In this document: piece after piece, positions 16,917 to 25,045 of the stretch
Numbering within the stretch: position 1 is the first letter of the stretch
How the letters are laid out: each line of letters begins with the position of its first letter
Assembly (NCBI RefSeq): GCF_014197105.1
Contig: NZ_JACIEV010000006.1
Span: 206,764 to 270,763, forward strand
Source of the DNA: Sphingomonas jinjuensis
GTDB lineage: Bacteria > Pseudomonadota > Alphaproteobacteria > Sphingomonadales > Sphingomonadaceae
Reading direction: 5' to 3'
Length of the DNA: 64,000 nt
Notes under the pieces: model-generated
Database searches by the model: none
What the model was told of the DNA's origin: nothing
The model's input: the letters and a program-made list of their open reading frames with translations, nothing else
Program-made: the position numbers and the translations under genes

Positions 16917-17048
16917 TTCCTCCCCCGGAGGGGGAGGGGGACCGCGGCGCAGCCGGGGTGGAGGGGTATTCTCCTCGATCGACACTGCTGGTGGCGAGTA
17001 CCCCTCCACCAGCCTGCGGCTGGTCCCCCTCTCCCTCCGGGGGAGGAT
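16917..17048. repeat. long inverted repeat, family B (CCTCCCCC type)
   Basis: Left arm 16917-16970 (TTCCTCCCCCGGAGGGGGAG, then GGGGACC...CCGGGGTGGAGGGGTA) and right arm 16999-17048 (TACCCCTCCACC...GGTCCCCCTC...GGGGGAGGATT) are close reverse complements, with a 28-base centre. The right arm ends in GGGAGG, five bases before the ATG of the following gene. Related elements are at 33509, 47570, 55890 and 58518, with a half copy at 60450. Confidence 0.85.
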
Positions 17049-17051
17049 TTG

Positions 17052-17846
17052 ATGACGTCCATCGCTGCCGCGTGCCGTGACATCCTGCTGACCAGCGATC
17101 CGGCGGCCAAGGTGACGCTGGCCCGCGCCACCGCGCGCGCGTGGCGGCGCGGCGAGCTGGCCCATCGTTTCGACGTCGCGATGCCCGACGAGCCGGCGCG
17201 TCCGGCAGAGCCCGAACTACTTGCGCCCAGCCGGATGCCGAAGCGCGGGCGGGGCGGGTCGGCGAAGGGGCGGCTGGCGCTGCTCCATGCGCTGGCGCAC
17301 ATCGAATTTTCGGCGATCGACCTCGCCTTCGATGCGGCGGGGCGGTTCGGGGCGCAATTCCCCAGGGCGTTCAGCGACGACTGGATCTCGGTCGGCGCGG
17401 ACGAGGCGATGCACTTCGCGGTGCTCGACCGGCGGCTGCGCGGACTCGGCAGCCGCTATGGCGCGCTGCCCGCGCATGCCGGATTGTGGGAGGCGGCAGC
17501 GGCAACGTCGCACGATGCCGCGGCGCGGCTGGCGGTAGTGCCGATGGTGCTGGAAGCGCGCGGGCTCGACGTGACGCCCGACACGGTGGCGCGGATCGAG
17601 GCAGCGGGCGATCATGCCTCGGCGGGCATCCTCCGGCGCATCTACACCGACGAGATTCGCCACGTCGGGTTCGGCTCCGCCTGGTTCGGCTATCTGTGCG
17701 CAAACGGCGGATTCGCGCCGGCCGCGCATTGGCAAATGCTGGTCACGCAGCATTTTCGGGGGCTCATTAAGCCACCGTTCAACGACTCGGCGCGGGCGAA
17801 AGCCGGTTTGACGCGCGAATTCTACGCACCTCTTGCGGTGAACTGA
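17052..17846 (+). CDS. DUF455 ferritin-like protein
   Basis: This 264-aa protein belongs to the DUF455 family (PF04305), a ferritin-like four-helix fold with di-iron-type ligands. Visible ligand motifs are HALAHIEFSAIDLAFD (ExxH-like), VGADEAMHFAVLDRRL and IYTDEIRHVGFG. Its biochemical role is not established; related folds include tRNA hydroxylases and rubrerythrin-like proteins. The start at 17052 is set by GGGAGG at 17041-17046, which belongs to the preceding repeat. Nothing else nearby indicates its pathway. Confidence 0.85.
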   Translation: MTSIAAACRDILLTSDPAAKVTLARATARAWRRGELAHRFDVAMPDEPARPAEPELLAPSRMPKRGRGGSAKGRLALLHALAHIEFSAIDLAFDAAGRFGAQFPRAFSDDWISVGADEAMHFAVLDRRLRGLGSRYGALPAHAGLWEAAAATSHDAAARLAVVPMVLEARGLDVTPDTVARIEAAGDHASAGILRRIYTDEIRHVGFGSAWFGYLCANGGFAPAAHWQMLVTQHFRGLIKPPFNDSARAKAGLTREFYAPLAVN

Positions 17847-17927
17847 CAACGTCGGCCACACAATCGGCGTCAGGGTTGCGGTGGGGCTGCTGCCAAGACG
17901 ACATGTGGAACGCCGCGGGATCCAGCC

Positions 17928-18686
17928 ATGGATTCCAGCGGAAATGACAATTGGGGTCCGATGCCGCTTTTCGTCCAGTCCGTCGCCGCTGCCCTAGTGC
18001 GCGTACGTAATGTCCTTGCCGCCGCCAGCATCGCCGCGATGGCGTTGACCGCGGTTCCGGCCACTGCCGAGGGCGCAGCCGCCGCCGGCGCATCGGGAGG
18101 CCCGCTGGTCCCCGCCGCCAGCGTCGCCGCCGCCGCCGACCTGAAGGCCGACGCCCAGTTCCGCACGCTCTTCCAGACGTGGAAGAAGCTCGACATGCGA
18201 CCGACCGGCGCGATCGCGATCCCCTCGGTGCAGCCGGTCGAGCATCTCCAGTTCACCAGCAACTTCGGCATCCGCTCGGACCCGTTTCGCGGCACCGCCG
18301 CGATGCATGCGGGCGTCGACATCCCCGGCCCGACCGGCACCCCGATCTACGCGACCGCCGACGGCATGGTCAGCCACGCCGACCGCCAGGGCGGTTATGG
18401 CAACATGGTCGAGATCAACCACGGCAAGGGCATCGCGACCCGTTACGGCCACCTGTCAAAGATCCTGGTCGCCGATGGCCAGCAGGTGAAGCGCGGCCAG
18501 CTGATTGCGCTGATGGGTTCGACCGGTCGCTCGACCGGCCCGCACCTCCATTATGAGGTCCGCATGGACGGTCATGCGGTGAACCCGGTGCCGTTCCTGA
18601 CCTCGGCGGACTATCTGCTGGCGGCGCAGGATCGGGCGGTCACCGCGATCCCGGTTGCGACCGACGGGCCGTCCGCGCTGGATTGA
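17928..18686 (+). CDS. M23 family metallopeptidase (LytM-type)
   Basis: This 252-aa secreted or periplasmic peptidoglycan endopeptidase has a hydrophobic export segment at about residues 27-46 (ASIAAMALTAVPATA), then a linker and a LytM domain from about residue 100. The zinc ligands are visible: HAGVDIPGPTGTPI (H127 and D131) and the HLHYE motif near residue 206. The surrounding SNFGIRSDPFRGTAAMHAG and GYGNMVEINHGKGIATRYGH are standard M23 motifs. Because both the HxxxD and HxH motifs are intact, it is likely an active enzyme and not an EnvC-type activator. ATG at 17961 is an alternative start that would shorten the long N-region. Confidence 0.92.
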   Translation: MDSSGNDNWGPMPLFVQSVAAALVRVRNVLAAASIAAMALTAVPATAEGAAAAGASGGPLVPAASVAAAADLKADAQFRTLFQTWKKLDMRPTGAIAIPSVQPVEHLQFTSNFGIRSDPFRGTAAMHAGVDIPGPTGTPIYATADGMVSHADRQGGYGNMVEINHGKGIATRYGHLSKILVADGQQVKRGQLIALMGSTGRSTGPHLHYEVRMDGHAVNPVPFLTSADYLLAAQDRAVTAIPVATDGPSALD

Positions 18687-18762
18687 TCCGGGGCGGCGTC
18701 GTTTCCGCGACGGCGGAAACTTATCATCGCTGACATGGCGCCTTTCATCGAGAGGTCAGCCA

Positions 18763-18902
18763 GCATGGATCCCCGCCTGCGCGGGGATGACGGGTTGTGG
18801 AACGGGGTGTCCCGACCAATTAGCCGTCCTGCTGAACTTGGTTCAGCATCTTACGCGGCTCTTTCCGCCAGAGAGACCCCGAAACGGGTTCAGGATGACG
18901 AA
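18763..18902. repeat. family A half element followed by a family C palindromic element
   Basis: ATGGATCCCCGCCTGCGCGG then GGATGACGGG (18765-18794) is a single family A arm. It is followed by CCTGCTGAACTTGGTTCAGC (18829-18848) and CGAAACGGGTTCAGGATGAC (18882-18901), a second palindromic family also seen at 20890. No gene is visible in the 263-base gap that they occupy. Confidence 0.7.
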
Positions 18903-18949
18903 GCCCTGCTGTTGTTGCCCTTCCCGTCCAGCACTCCTATCTCGCCACC

Positions 18950-19276
18950 ATGACCGATATCGCTCTCAGCCCCTCCGCCGCCCAGCGTGTCGCGTCGATC
19001 GCGGCGAAGCAGAACCGGCCGGCGATCCTGCGGCTGTCGGTTGATGGCGGTGGCTGTTCGGGGTTCCAATACAAGTTCGGTTTCGCCGACGAGCCGCTGA
19101 GCGACGATGCGATCGCCGAGACCGACGGCGTGCAGCTGGTGGTCGACAGCGTCAGCCTCGATCTCGTCCGCGGCTGCATGGTCGACTATGTCGAATCGCT
19201 CGGCGGTGCGGCGTTCCGGGTCGAGAACCCCAACGCAGCCTCGGGCTGCGGATGCGGGACCAGCTTCGCGATTTGA
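18950..19276 (+). CDS. erpA: iron-sulfur cluster insertion protein (ErpA/HesB type)
   Basis: This 108-aa A-type carrier delivers Fe-S clusters to apo-enzymes. The three conserved cysteines are present: Cys36 in DGGGCSGFQYKF, and Cys100 and Cys102 in SGCGCGTSFAI. Length and the tail match ErpA/IscA-type proteins. It precedes the exonuclease III gene by 37 bases on the same strand, an arrangement common in sphingomonads. No isc or suf genes are in this window. Confidence 0.93.
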   Translation: MTDIALSPSAAQRVASIAAKQNRPAILRLSVDGGGCSGFQYKFGFADEPLSDDAIAETDGVQLVVDSVSLDLVRGCMVDYVESLGGAAFRVENPNAASGCGCGTSFAI

Positions 19277-19313
19277 ATTGCGGCGCCCGGCGCGTGAGCG
19301 CACAAGCGCGGGC

Positions 19314-20084
19314 GTGAAGATCGTCACCTACAACGTCAACGGCATCAAGGCTCGGCTGCCCCGGCTGATCGAGTATCTGTCGGAAGATGCGCCCGATATC
19401 GTCTGCCTCCAGGAATTGAAGGCGAGCGACGAGACGTTCCCGATCGCGGACGTCGAGGCCGCCGGCTACGGCGCGGTGTGGCATGGCCAGAAGAGCTGGA
19501 ACGGTGTCGCGGTGCTCGCCAAGGGCAGGCAGCCGGTCGAGCGCCAGCGTGGGCTGGCGGGGGAGCCGGATGACGAGCACAGCCGCTATCTGGAGTGCGA
19601 TGTCGACGGGTTGGTGGTCGCGTCGATCTATCTGCCCAACGGCAATCCGCGGCCCGGCCCCAAGTTCGATTACAAGCTGCGCTGGATCGATCGGCTGGCG
19701 GCGCGCGCGCGCGACTTGCTCGCGGAAGAAGTGCCGGCGGTGTTGGCGGGCGATTACAACGTCATCCCCAACGATGACGACACCTATTCCGTCCGGGCGA
19801 TGGCCGAGGACGCGCTGATGCAGCCGGAGAGCCGTGGTGGCTATCGCGCGCTGGTGGCGCAGGGCTGGGCCGATTCGCTGCGCTGGCGCTTTCCCACGGG
19901 CGGGGTGTGGACCTTCTGGGATTATCAGGCCGGAGCGTGGCAGCGCGATCACGGCTTTCGCATCGATCATCTGCTGTTGAGCCCGCAGGCCGCCGACCGG
20001 CTGACCGATGCCGGCGTCGACAAGGCCTATCGCGGGCGCGAGAAGGCGAGCGACCACGCGCCGACCTGGGTGACATTGCGATGA
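19314..20084 (+). CDS. xth: exodeoxyribonuclease III
   Basis: This 256-aa DNA repair enzyme (AP endonuclease and 3'-5' exonuclease) starts with the family motif MKIVTYNVNGIKARLPRL, using GTG at 19314; the frame upstream of this runs through erpA and is not homologous. Catalytic signatures are CLQELKASDE, AGDYNVIPNDDDTY, FRIDHLLLSP and KASDHAPTW, covering the metal-binding Glu, Asp-Asn pair and the Asp-His active site. The stop overlaps the start of the next gene (ATGA), so the two are coupled. Confidence 0.95.
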   Translation: MKIVTYNVNGIKARLPRLIEYLSEDAPDIVCLQELKASDETFPIADVEAAGYGAVWHGQKSWNGVAVLAKGRQPVERQRGLAGEPDDEHSRYLECDVDGLVVASIYLPNGNPRPGPKFDYKLRWIDRLAARARDLLAEEVPAVLAGDYNVIPNDDDTYSVRAMAEDALMQPESRGGYRALVAQGWADSLRWRFPTGGVWTFWDYQAGAWQRDHGFRIDHLLLSPQAADRLTDAGVDKAYRGREKASDHAPTWVTLR

Positions 20085-20875
20085 TCCGCTGGGCGGCGCT
20101 GGCGCTGGTCGCGCTGCCGGCTGCTGCGGCGGCGCAGGAGGACGGCCCACGCTTTTGCCCGACGCGGCCGAGCCTGGGTGGGTCGAGCTGCACGACCGAG
20201 CCGGGCCGCGTCCACGTCGAGATGTCGCTGATCGACTGGCAGCGCGAGGATCATGGCGATGGCCGCGACGACCGGATCCTGACCGCCGACCTGCTGACCC
20301 GCTTCGGCGTCGGCAGCAAGACCGAGGTGCAGGTCGGCTTCGACGCATTCGGCCATGATCGGGAGCGCAATGCGTCGGGTTCGATCGACCGGCTCGACGA
20401 TGTCGGCGACGTGACGATCGCGGTCCGCCAGCATTTGGCGGGCGAGGAGGGCAAGGCGTTTTCCGCCGGCATCCAGCCGTTCGTAACGATCGCGGTCGGC
20501 AAGGCGCCGGTGGGAGCGGGCGACTGGGGCGCGGGGATGATCGTGCCGGTCCAGTACGACCTCACCAAGAAGCTGGCGGTGCAGTTCACCGCGGAGGGCG
20601 ACGCCGCGGTGAACGAGGCGGGACAGGGCCGCCACCTGGCCTACAGCGGTATCGGCGGACTGCGCTACAAGCTGACCGACATGGTCAACCTCGTCGCCGA
20701 GCTGGAGCTGGAGCGCGACGACGATCCGATGGGGCATGAAACCCATGCGCTGGCGGCATGGTCGGTGGCGTGGCGGCCGACCAAGCGGTTCCAGCTCGAT
20801 GCGCAGGCGATCGCGGGGCTTAACCGACAGTCGCCCAATTTCCGGCTGGTGGCGGGCGGCGCGGCGCTGTTCTAA
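20081..20875 (+). CDS. outer membrane transporter-like beta-barrel protein
   Basis: This 264-aa protein has a clean signal peptide (MIRWAALALVALPAAAAAQE). The mature part alternates polar and hydrophobic residues in a beta-barrel pattern and ends in a terminal aromatic residue (LVAGGAALF), typical of outer membrane proteins. Overall form (FGVGSKTEVQVGFDAFGHDR, GDVTIAVRQHL) resembles the family labelled meta-pathway phenol degradation transporter (PF13557). The substrate is unknown. It overlaps xth by four bases, probably a coupling without functional meaning. Confidence 0.75.
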   Translation: MIRWAALALVALPAAAAAQEDGPRFCPTRPSLGGSSCTTEPGRVHVEMSLIDWQREDHGDGRDDRILTADLLTRFGVGSKTEVQVGFDAFGHDRERNASGSIDRLDDVGDVTIAVRQHLAGEEGKAFSAGIQPFVTIAVGKAPVGAGDWGAGMIVPVQYDLTKKLAVQFTAEGDAAVNEAGQGRHLAYSGIGGLRYKLTDMVNLVAELELERDDDPMGHETHALAAWSVAWRPTKRFQLDAQAIAGLNRQSPNFRLVAGGAALF

Positions 20876-20889
20876 TCGGCATAACCGCC

Positions 20890-20974
20890 CAAGATGCCGA
20901 AACAAGTTCAGCATGACGGCATGAGAGTGGCGAGCGTCCCAATAGCCCGTCATGCCGAACTCGTTTCGGCATCT
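20890..20974. repeat. inverted repeat, family C (ATGCCGAAAC type)
   Basis: AGATGCCGAAACAAGTTCAG (20892-20911), then CATGACGG, is mirrored by CCGTCATGCCGAACTCGTTT then CGGCATCT (20947-20974). It lies between convergent genes and could serve as a bidirectional terminator. Confidence 0.75.
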
Positions 20975-20990
20975 CAGGCTCAACGCAGAG

Positions 20991-22142
20991 TTACAGATCC
21001 CGCCCGTACACCTGATACACCTTGTTCACGCGGCTCTCGATCGCGGTGGCGATCGAATTCATCCCCTGGTTGTCGTCGAGGATCCAGCCGATCTCGCCGC
21101 GGCTGGCGCCGTAGCGGCTGACCGAGGCGCGGCGGATGTATTCGATCATCATGAAGGCGAGCTGGCTGGCCATCCGCGACGATTGCAGTTCCTTGCGCAC
21201 GCCCATCAGCGGTACGCGCATCGTCCGCACCTTGGGCGCGCGCAGCCACAGCAGCAGCTTCGCCCAGCCGAAGGGAAGCAGGTTGCCGTTCAGCGGCTTG
21301 ATCGCTTCGTTGAGGTCGGGGAGGGTGATCATGAAGGCGACCGGCTTGTCGTCGAGCTCGGCGATGCGGATCAGGTCGTTGAAAACGATCGGCTTCAGCT
21401 TCACGCCGACGTCCTTGATCTCGGGCGGGGTGAGGGGGACGAAGCCCCAATTGTCGCTCCACGCATCGTTGAGGATGTCGAGGATGATCGCGGCCTCCTC
21501 CTCGAACTTGTTCTTGTTCACCTCGCGTACGCGGATGCGGGGGTTGTTCTCGCCCGACTTGATGATCCGCTTGACGATCGGCGGGAATTCCTGGGTGATG
21601 TCGAGGTCGTAGGTGACGAGCTTCTTGACCGGCTGGTAGCCCGCCGCCTCGATCCAGCCGCGATATTCGGGCTTGGCATGGCCCATCATCACCGTCGGGG
21701 CATGGTCGTAGCCCTGGATCAGCAGGCCGGGCTCTTCCCAGATCGATTGCGAGATCGGACCCAGCGCGCGGGTCATTCCCTGGCCGCGCAGCCATTCCTC
21801 GGCATGCGCGAGCAGCGCCTGGAAGATATCCTGACGCTCCGCCTCCATCAGCCCCCATTGGCCGGTGCCGGGGCCGAAGCCCTGCTCGGCGGGCATCTCG
21901 AGCGCCAGCGTGTCGATATGCGCGGAGATGCGTCCGACGACGCGGCCGTCCTCTTCGGCCAGGAACAGCTGCGCCTTGGCATGGCTGTACCAGCCGTTCT
22001 TTTCCGGCGTCAGCAGGCCCAGCGCCTCGCCCTTCAGCGGCGGAACCCAGTGGGGATCGTCGGCGTAGAGACGAAAGGGCAGGTCGACGAAGGTCTTGCG
22101 ATCGCGCTTGCTGTCGATCGGCCAAATGGTGAGGCTTGCCAT
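20991..22142 (-). CDS. GNAT-fold acyltransferase-like protein (candidate bacterial ceramide synthase)
   Basis: This 383-aa cytoplasmic protein has the layout of a two-domain GNAT family often annotated only as N-acetyltransferase or hypothetical. The N-terminal RLYADDPHWVPPLKGEALGL and AQLFLAEEDGRVVGRISAHI are family hallmarks; the core of the GNAT fold is visible, while the C-terminal half has helix-rich LIRIAELDDKPVAFMITLPD. The bacterial ceramide synthase bCerS of Caulobacter (CCNA_01212) is a GNAT-type protein of similar kind. Because this genome carries serine palmitoyltransferase about 8 kb away, this gene is a reasonable candidate for the N-acylation step. The assignment is by memory of the family, not by alignment. 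It is divergent from a fatty acid desaturase. Confidence 0.6.
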   Translation of the reverse strand: MASLTIWPIDSKRDRKTFVDLPFRLYADDPHWVPPLKGEALGLLTPEKNGWYSHAKAQLFLAEEDGRVVGRISAHIDTLALEMPAEQGFGPGTGQWGLMEAERQDIFQALLAHAEEWLRGQGMTRALGPISQSIWEEPGLLIQGYDHAPTVMMGHAKPEYRGWIEAAGYQPVKKLVTYDLDITQEFPPIVKRIIKSGENNPRIRVREVNKNKFEEEAAIILDILNDAWSDNWGFVPLTPPEIKDVGVKLKPIVFNDLIRIAELDDKPVAFMITLPDLNEAIKPLNGNLLPFGWAKLLLWLRAPKVRTMRVPLMGVRKELQSSRMASQLAFMMIEYIRRASVSRYGASRGEIGWILDDNQGMNSIATAIESRVNKVYQVYGRDL

Positions 22143-22293
22143 GGTGCGGCTATCTAGCGTGCGCCCCGATGGCTGGCGAGTGACATTGCTGTCATCGCCT
22201 TAAGGCCGTTCATCGCCTGGGTCGTTCACCGTCAGCGGGATTGTCGCAACCGCCAGCCTCGAAAAGACACGCTCCTGCCACTATCTTGAAGCA

Positions 22294-23400
22294 ATGGACC
22301 ACGCCATGGACAACAGCATCACCTTGCCGCGCGCCGGCGCGACGGCCCAGCCGCGGGATGCCGCGCCGCGTCAGCGGATCGCCGACGACAAGGCGATGCT
22401 GCGATCTGCCGCCGAGATGACGCGCGACCTGCACGCGCCCGACCCGAAAGTGTATTGGGCGGACCTGATCGCGTCGGTCGTCGTCGGCTATGGCGCGTTG
22501 GCGGTGGCGATGACCGCGTCGTCGACCGCGGTGATGATCGTCGCCGGCGTCGTCGCGATGCTGGGCATGTATCGCGCGCTGAGCTTCATCCATGAAGTCA
22601 GCCATATGAAGCATGCCAGCTTGCCGCATTTCCGCACCGGCTGGAACGCGCTGGTCGGGGTGCCGATGCTGACCCCGTCGTTCATGTACGAGGGCGTCCA
22701 CAACCTGCACCATGCCAAGACGCGCTATGGCACGAGCGAGGATCCCGAATATCTGCCGCTCGCGCTGATGAAGCCATGGACGCTGCCCGTATTCGTGATC
22801 GTGTCGGCGTTGGCGCCGGTGGCGCTGCTGTTCCGCTATGCCGTCTTGTCGCCGCTGTCGGTCATCGTGCCGGGGCTGCGCCGGATCGTCGTCGAGCGTT
22901 ATTCGGCGCTGGCGATCAACCCGCACTTCCGTCGCCGCGCGCCGGAAGGCGAGGCGAAGGCGCAGTGGAACCGGATCGAGGCGGCGGCGAGCGTCTGGGC
23001 GATCGCCGTCGTGGCGTTGGTCGCCACCGGGACGTTGCCGTTGCATGGCTTCCTGGTCGCGCTGGCCGTCGTGGCGGGCGTGGCGGTGGTTAATCAGGTG
23101 CGGACCTTGGTCGCGCATCTGTGGGAGAACGACGGTGAGCCGATGACGGTCACCGCCCAGTATCTCGACTCGGTCAACGTGCCGCCGCCGTCGATGCTGC
23201 CGATGCTGTGGGCGCCGGTGGGCTTGCGCTATCACGCGCTGCATCACCTGCTGCCGGGTGTGCCCTATCATCACCTGGGCGAGGCGCACCGCCGGATCAG
23301 CGCCGCGGTCGGCGAGGATTCGCCGTATCACAAGGCGAGCTATGCGGGCCTGCCGTATCTGGCCGCCAAGATCATGCGAAGCACGCTGGGCCGTCGCTGA
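22294..23400 (+). CDS. membrane fatty acid desaturase
   Basis: This 368-aa integral membrane protein has the three histidine boxes of the di-iron desaturase/hydroxylase superfamily: HEVSH (residues about 105-109), HNLHHAK (about 136-142) and HALHHLL (about 315-321). Four hydrophobic segments sit in pairs between the boxes. Members insert double bonds (or hydroxyls) into acyl chains; the substrate position cannot be predicted. It is divergent from the GNAT-type gene across 151 bases, which may reflect a shared role in lipid modification. ATG at 22306 is an alternative start four residues in. Confidence 0.85.
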   Translation: MDHAMDNSITLPRAGATAQPRDAAPRQRIADDKAMLRSAAEMTRDLHAPDPKVYWADLIASVVVGYGALAVAMTASSTAVMIVAGVVAMLGMYRALSFIHEVSHMKHASLPHFRTGWNALVGVPMLTPSFMYEGVHNLHHAKTRYGTSEDPEYLPLALMKPWTLPVFVIVSALAPVALLFRYAVLSPLSVIVPGLRRIVVERYSALAINPHFRRRAPEGEAKAQWNRIEAAASVWAIAVVALVATGTLPLHGFLVALAVVAGVAVVNQVRTLVAHLWENDGEPMTVTAQYLDSVNVPPPSMLPMLWAPVGLRYHALHHLLPGVPYHHLGEAHRRISAAVGEDSPYHKASYAGLPYLAAKIMRSTLGRR

Positions 23401-23466
23401 GGCGATCCACGCTTAAGGCGGCGCCGTTCCGGTCGTTCTAACCCTCATCAAGATTTGGGTGGAACG

Positions 23467-23949
23467 ATGCTGAACAGGTTGCGCCGTAGCCACCGTGGGC
23501 TTGAGGCGGCAGGCGCCGAGATTGCGGCGCTGCTGAACGCCAAGGCGCCGGATCCGGTGGCACTGCCGGCTGCGCGCTGGAACCTGGCGACGCTGATGAC
23601 ACAGCATATGGCGATGGAGGATCGCCACCTCTTTGCCTATCTGGTCAAAGACCCGCGACCCGAGGTGGCGCGGATCGGACGCAGGTATCGCGAGGAGTTC
23701 GCTGGCCATTTCGGCAGCTATGCCGATTATGCCAAGCGCTGGACCGCCGAGCGGGTCGCCGAGGATTGGCCGGGATATCAGATTGCGGCGCGAGACCAAC
23801 TGCGATTGCTGAGCGAGCGGATCGCCCAGGTGGAGCGCGACCTGTTTCCGCTGGTCGAGGGCTGCTCGATCAACGGACGGGGGGCGATTAGCACCAATTG
23901 GGCGCGCGACGTCTTCGCGGTGAAGGACAGTATCGCGCCGCAGCGCTGA
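23467..23949 (+). CDS. hemerythrin-like domain protein
   Basis: This 160-aa soluble, largely helical protein shows a hemerythrin/HHE-like arrangement: RRSHRGLEAAGAEIAALLNA, then TLMTQHMAMEDRHLFAYLVK, then REEFAGHFGSYADYAKRW. The HMAMEDRHLF segment and the spaced histidines resemble the H...HxxxE...HxxxD ligand set, though not every ligand is obvious, so iron binding is uncertain. The ATG at 23467 was chosen over a TTG four codons earlier; GGGTGG lies upstream. It is convergent with lptG. Cellular role is unknown; such proteins often respond to oxygen, nitric oxide or iron. Confidence 0.65.
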   Translation: MLNRLRRSHRGLEAAGAEIAALLNAKAPDPVALPAARWNLATLMTQHMAMEDRHLFAYLVKDPRPEVARIGRRYREEFAGHFGSYADYAKRWTAERVAEDWPGYQIAARDQLRLLSERIAQVERDLFPLVEGCSINGRGAISTNWARDVFAVKDSIAPQR

Positions 23950-23950
23950 G

Positions 23951-25045
23951 CTATTCCTCGGTGCGGATCAGCACCGCTTCGCCGATCAGGAAGAACAGCA
24001 GGAACGGCGCCCAGGCGGCGAGGAAGGGCGGGTAGGCGCCGAGATTGCCCATCGCCAGCGCGAAATTGTCGGCGACGAAATAGGCGAAGCCCAGCATCAT
24101 CCCGATCACCGCGCGGATGAAGAGCTTGCCCGATCGCGCGATGCCGAACGCCGCGACGGCGCCGAGCAGCGGCATCAGCACCGCCGACAGCGGCCCCGAC
24201 AGCTTGTGCCACAACGATCCCTCGAGCGCCTTGGTCGGGCGACCAGCGTCCGCCAGGTCGCCGATCGCCGAGCGCAGCGCACCGAACGACAGGCCGTCGG
24301 CATTGACCTCGCCCAGCGTGAACTGGTCCGGCCGGACGCCGGGGGCGACGATGATCGTGCCGACGTTGGCGATCCGGCCCGAGGCGACGTCGAAGCGGGT
24401 GGCCGGCGCGATCGCCCAGCCGTTGCCGACGCGACGGCCACGCGGCGCCCGGATGATCGACTTCAGGCTGCCGCCATCACGATCATAGACGGTAATGCTG
24501 CCGAGCTGCACCGCGTCGCCGCGGCCGCGGATCTGGTCGACCTCGATCAGGTCGTCGCCGTCGCGTACCCAGACGTTGGTGCGATCGCCGCGGTCGATCG
24601 GCAGCGGCCCGTATTCGACCCTCTGCCACTGATCAAGCGTCGCGGTGGCGCGGCTGACGATACGGTCGTTGAAGGCGAAGGTAATGATCGCGACGCCGAA
24701 GCTGGCGATGACGAGCGGCGCCAGCACTTGATGCGCCGAGAGTCCGCCGGCCTTCAGCGCGATCACCTCGCTGTTCGCGTTCATGGTGATGAGCGTCAGG
24801 ATCGTGCCGAGCAGGACCGAGAAGGGCAGGAAGGTCGCGATGATCTGGGGCGCGCGGAGCGACACATAGGTCCACACCTGCGGCTCGCCATTGCCCGGCT
24901 GGGCGAGGATGCGGCCCGATTCGCTTAGCAGATCGAGTGCCTGGAGCACCAGCACCAGCCCGAACAGGATGGCGAAGGTGCGCGTCAGGAACAGCTTCGC
25001 CATGTAGAGCGCGATGACGCGCGAGGGGAAGAAGCTCTGCTTCAT
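23951..25045 (-). CDS. lptG: LPS export permease LptG
   Basis: This 364-aa inner membrane half-transporter of the LptB2FGC complex extracts LPS from the inner membrane. Six membrane segments are arranged as three, periplasmic beta-jellyroll (about 110-260), then three. Family motifs include YMAKLFLTRTFAILFGLVLV, the coupling-helix region MNANSEVIALKAGGLSAHQV and the closing membrane part GPLSAVLMPLLGAVAAFGIA. The start at 25045 overlaps the lptF stop by four bases (ATGA), so both are made in equal amounts from one transcript. The C-terminus abuts the convergent hemerythrin-like gene with a single base between them. Confidence 0.93.
   Translation of the reverse strand: MKQSFFPSRVIALYMAKLFLTRTFAILFGLVLVLQALDLLSESGRILAQPGNGEPQVWTYVSLRAPQIIATFLPFSVLLGTILTLITMNANSEVIALKAGGLSAHQVLAPLVIASFGVAIITFAFNDRIVSRATATLDQWQRVEYGPLPIDRGDRTNVWVRDGDDLIEVDQIRGRGDAVQLGSITVYDRDGGSLKSIIRAPRGRRVGNGWAIAPATRFDVASGRIANVGTIIVAPGVRPDQFTLGEVNADGLSFGALRSAIGDLADAGRPTKALEGSLWHKLSGPLSAVLMPLLGAVAAFGIARSGKLFIRAVIGMMLGFAYFVADNFALAMGNLGAYPPFLAAWAPFLLFFLIGEAVLIRTEE

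Noticed and set aside
23426..23469. GGAAC motifs on both strands before the hemerythrin-like gene
   Set aside because: Neither has a matching -10 at the right distance.
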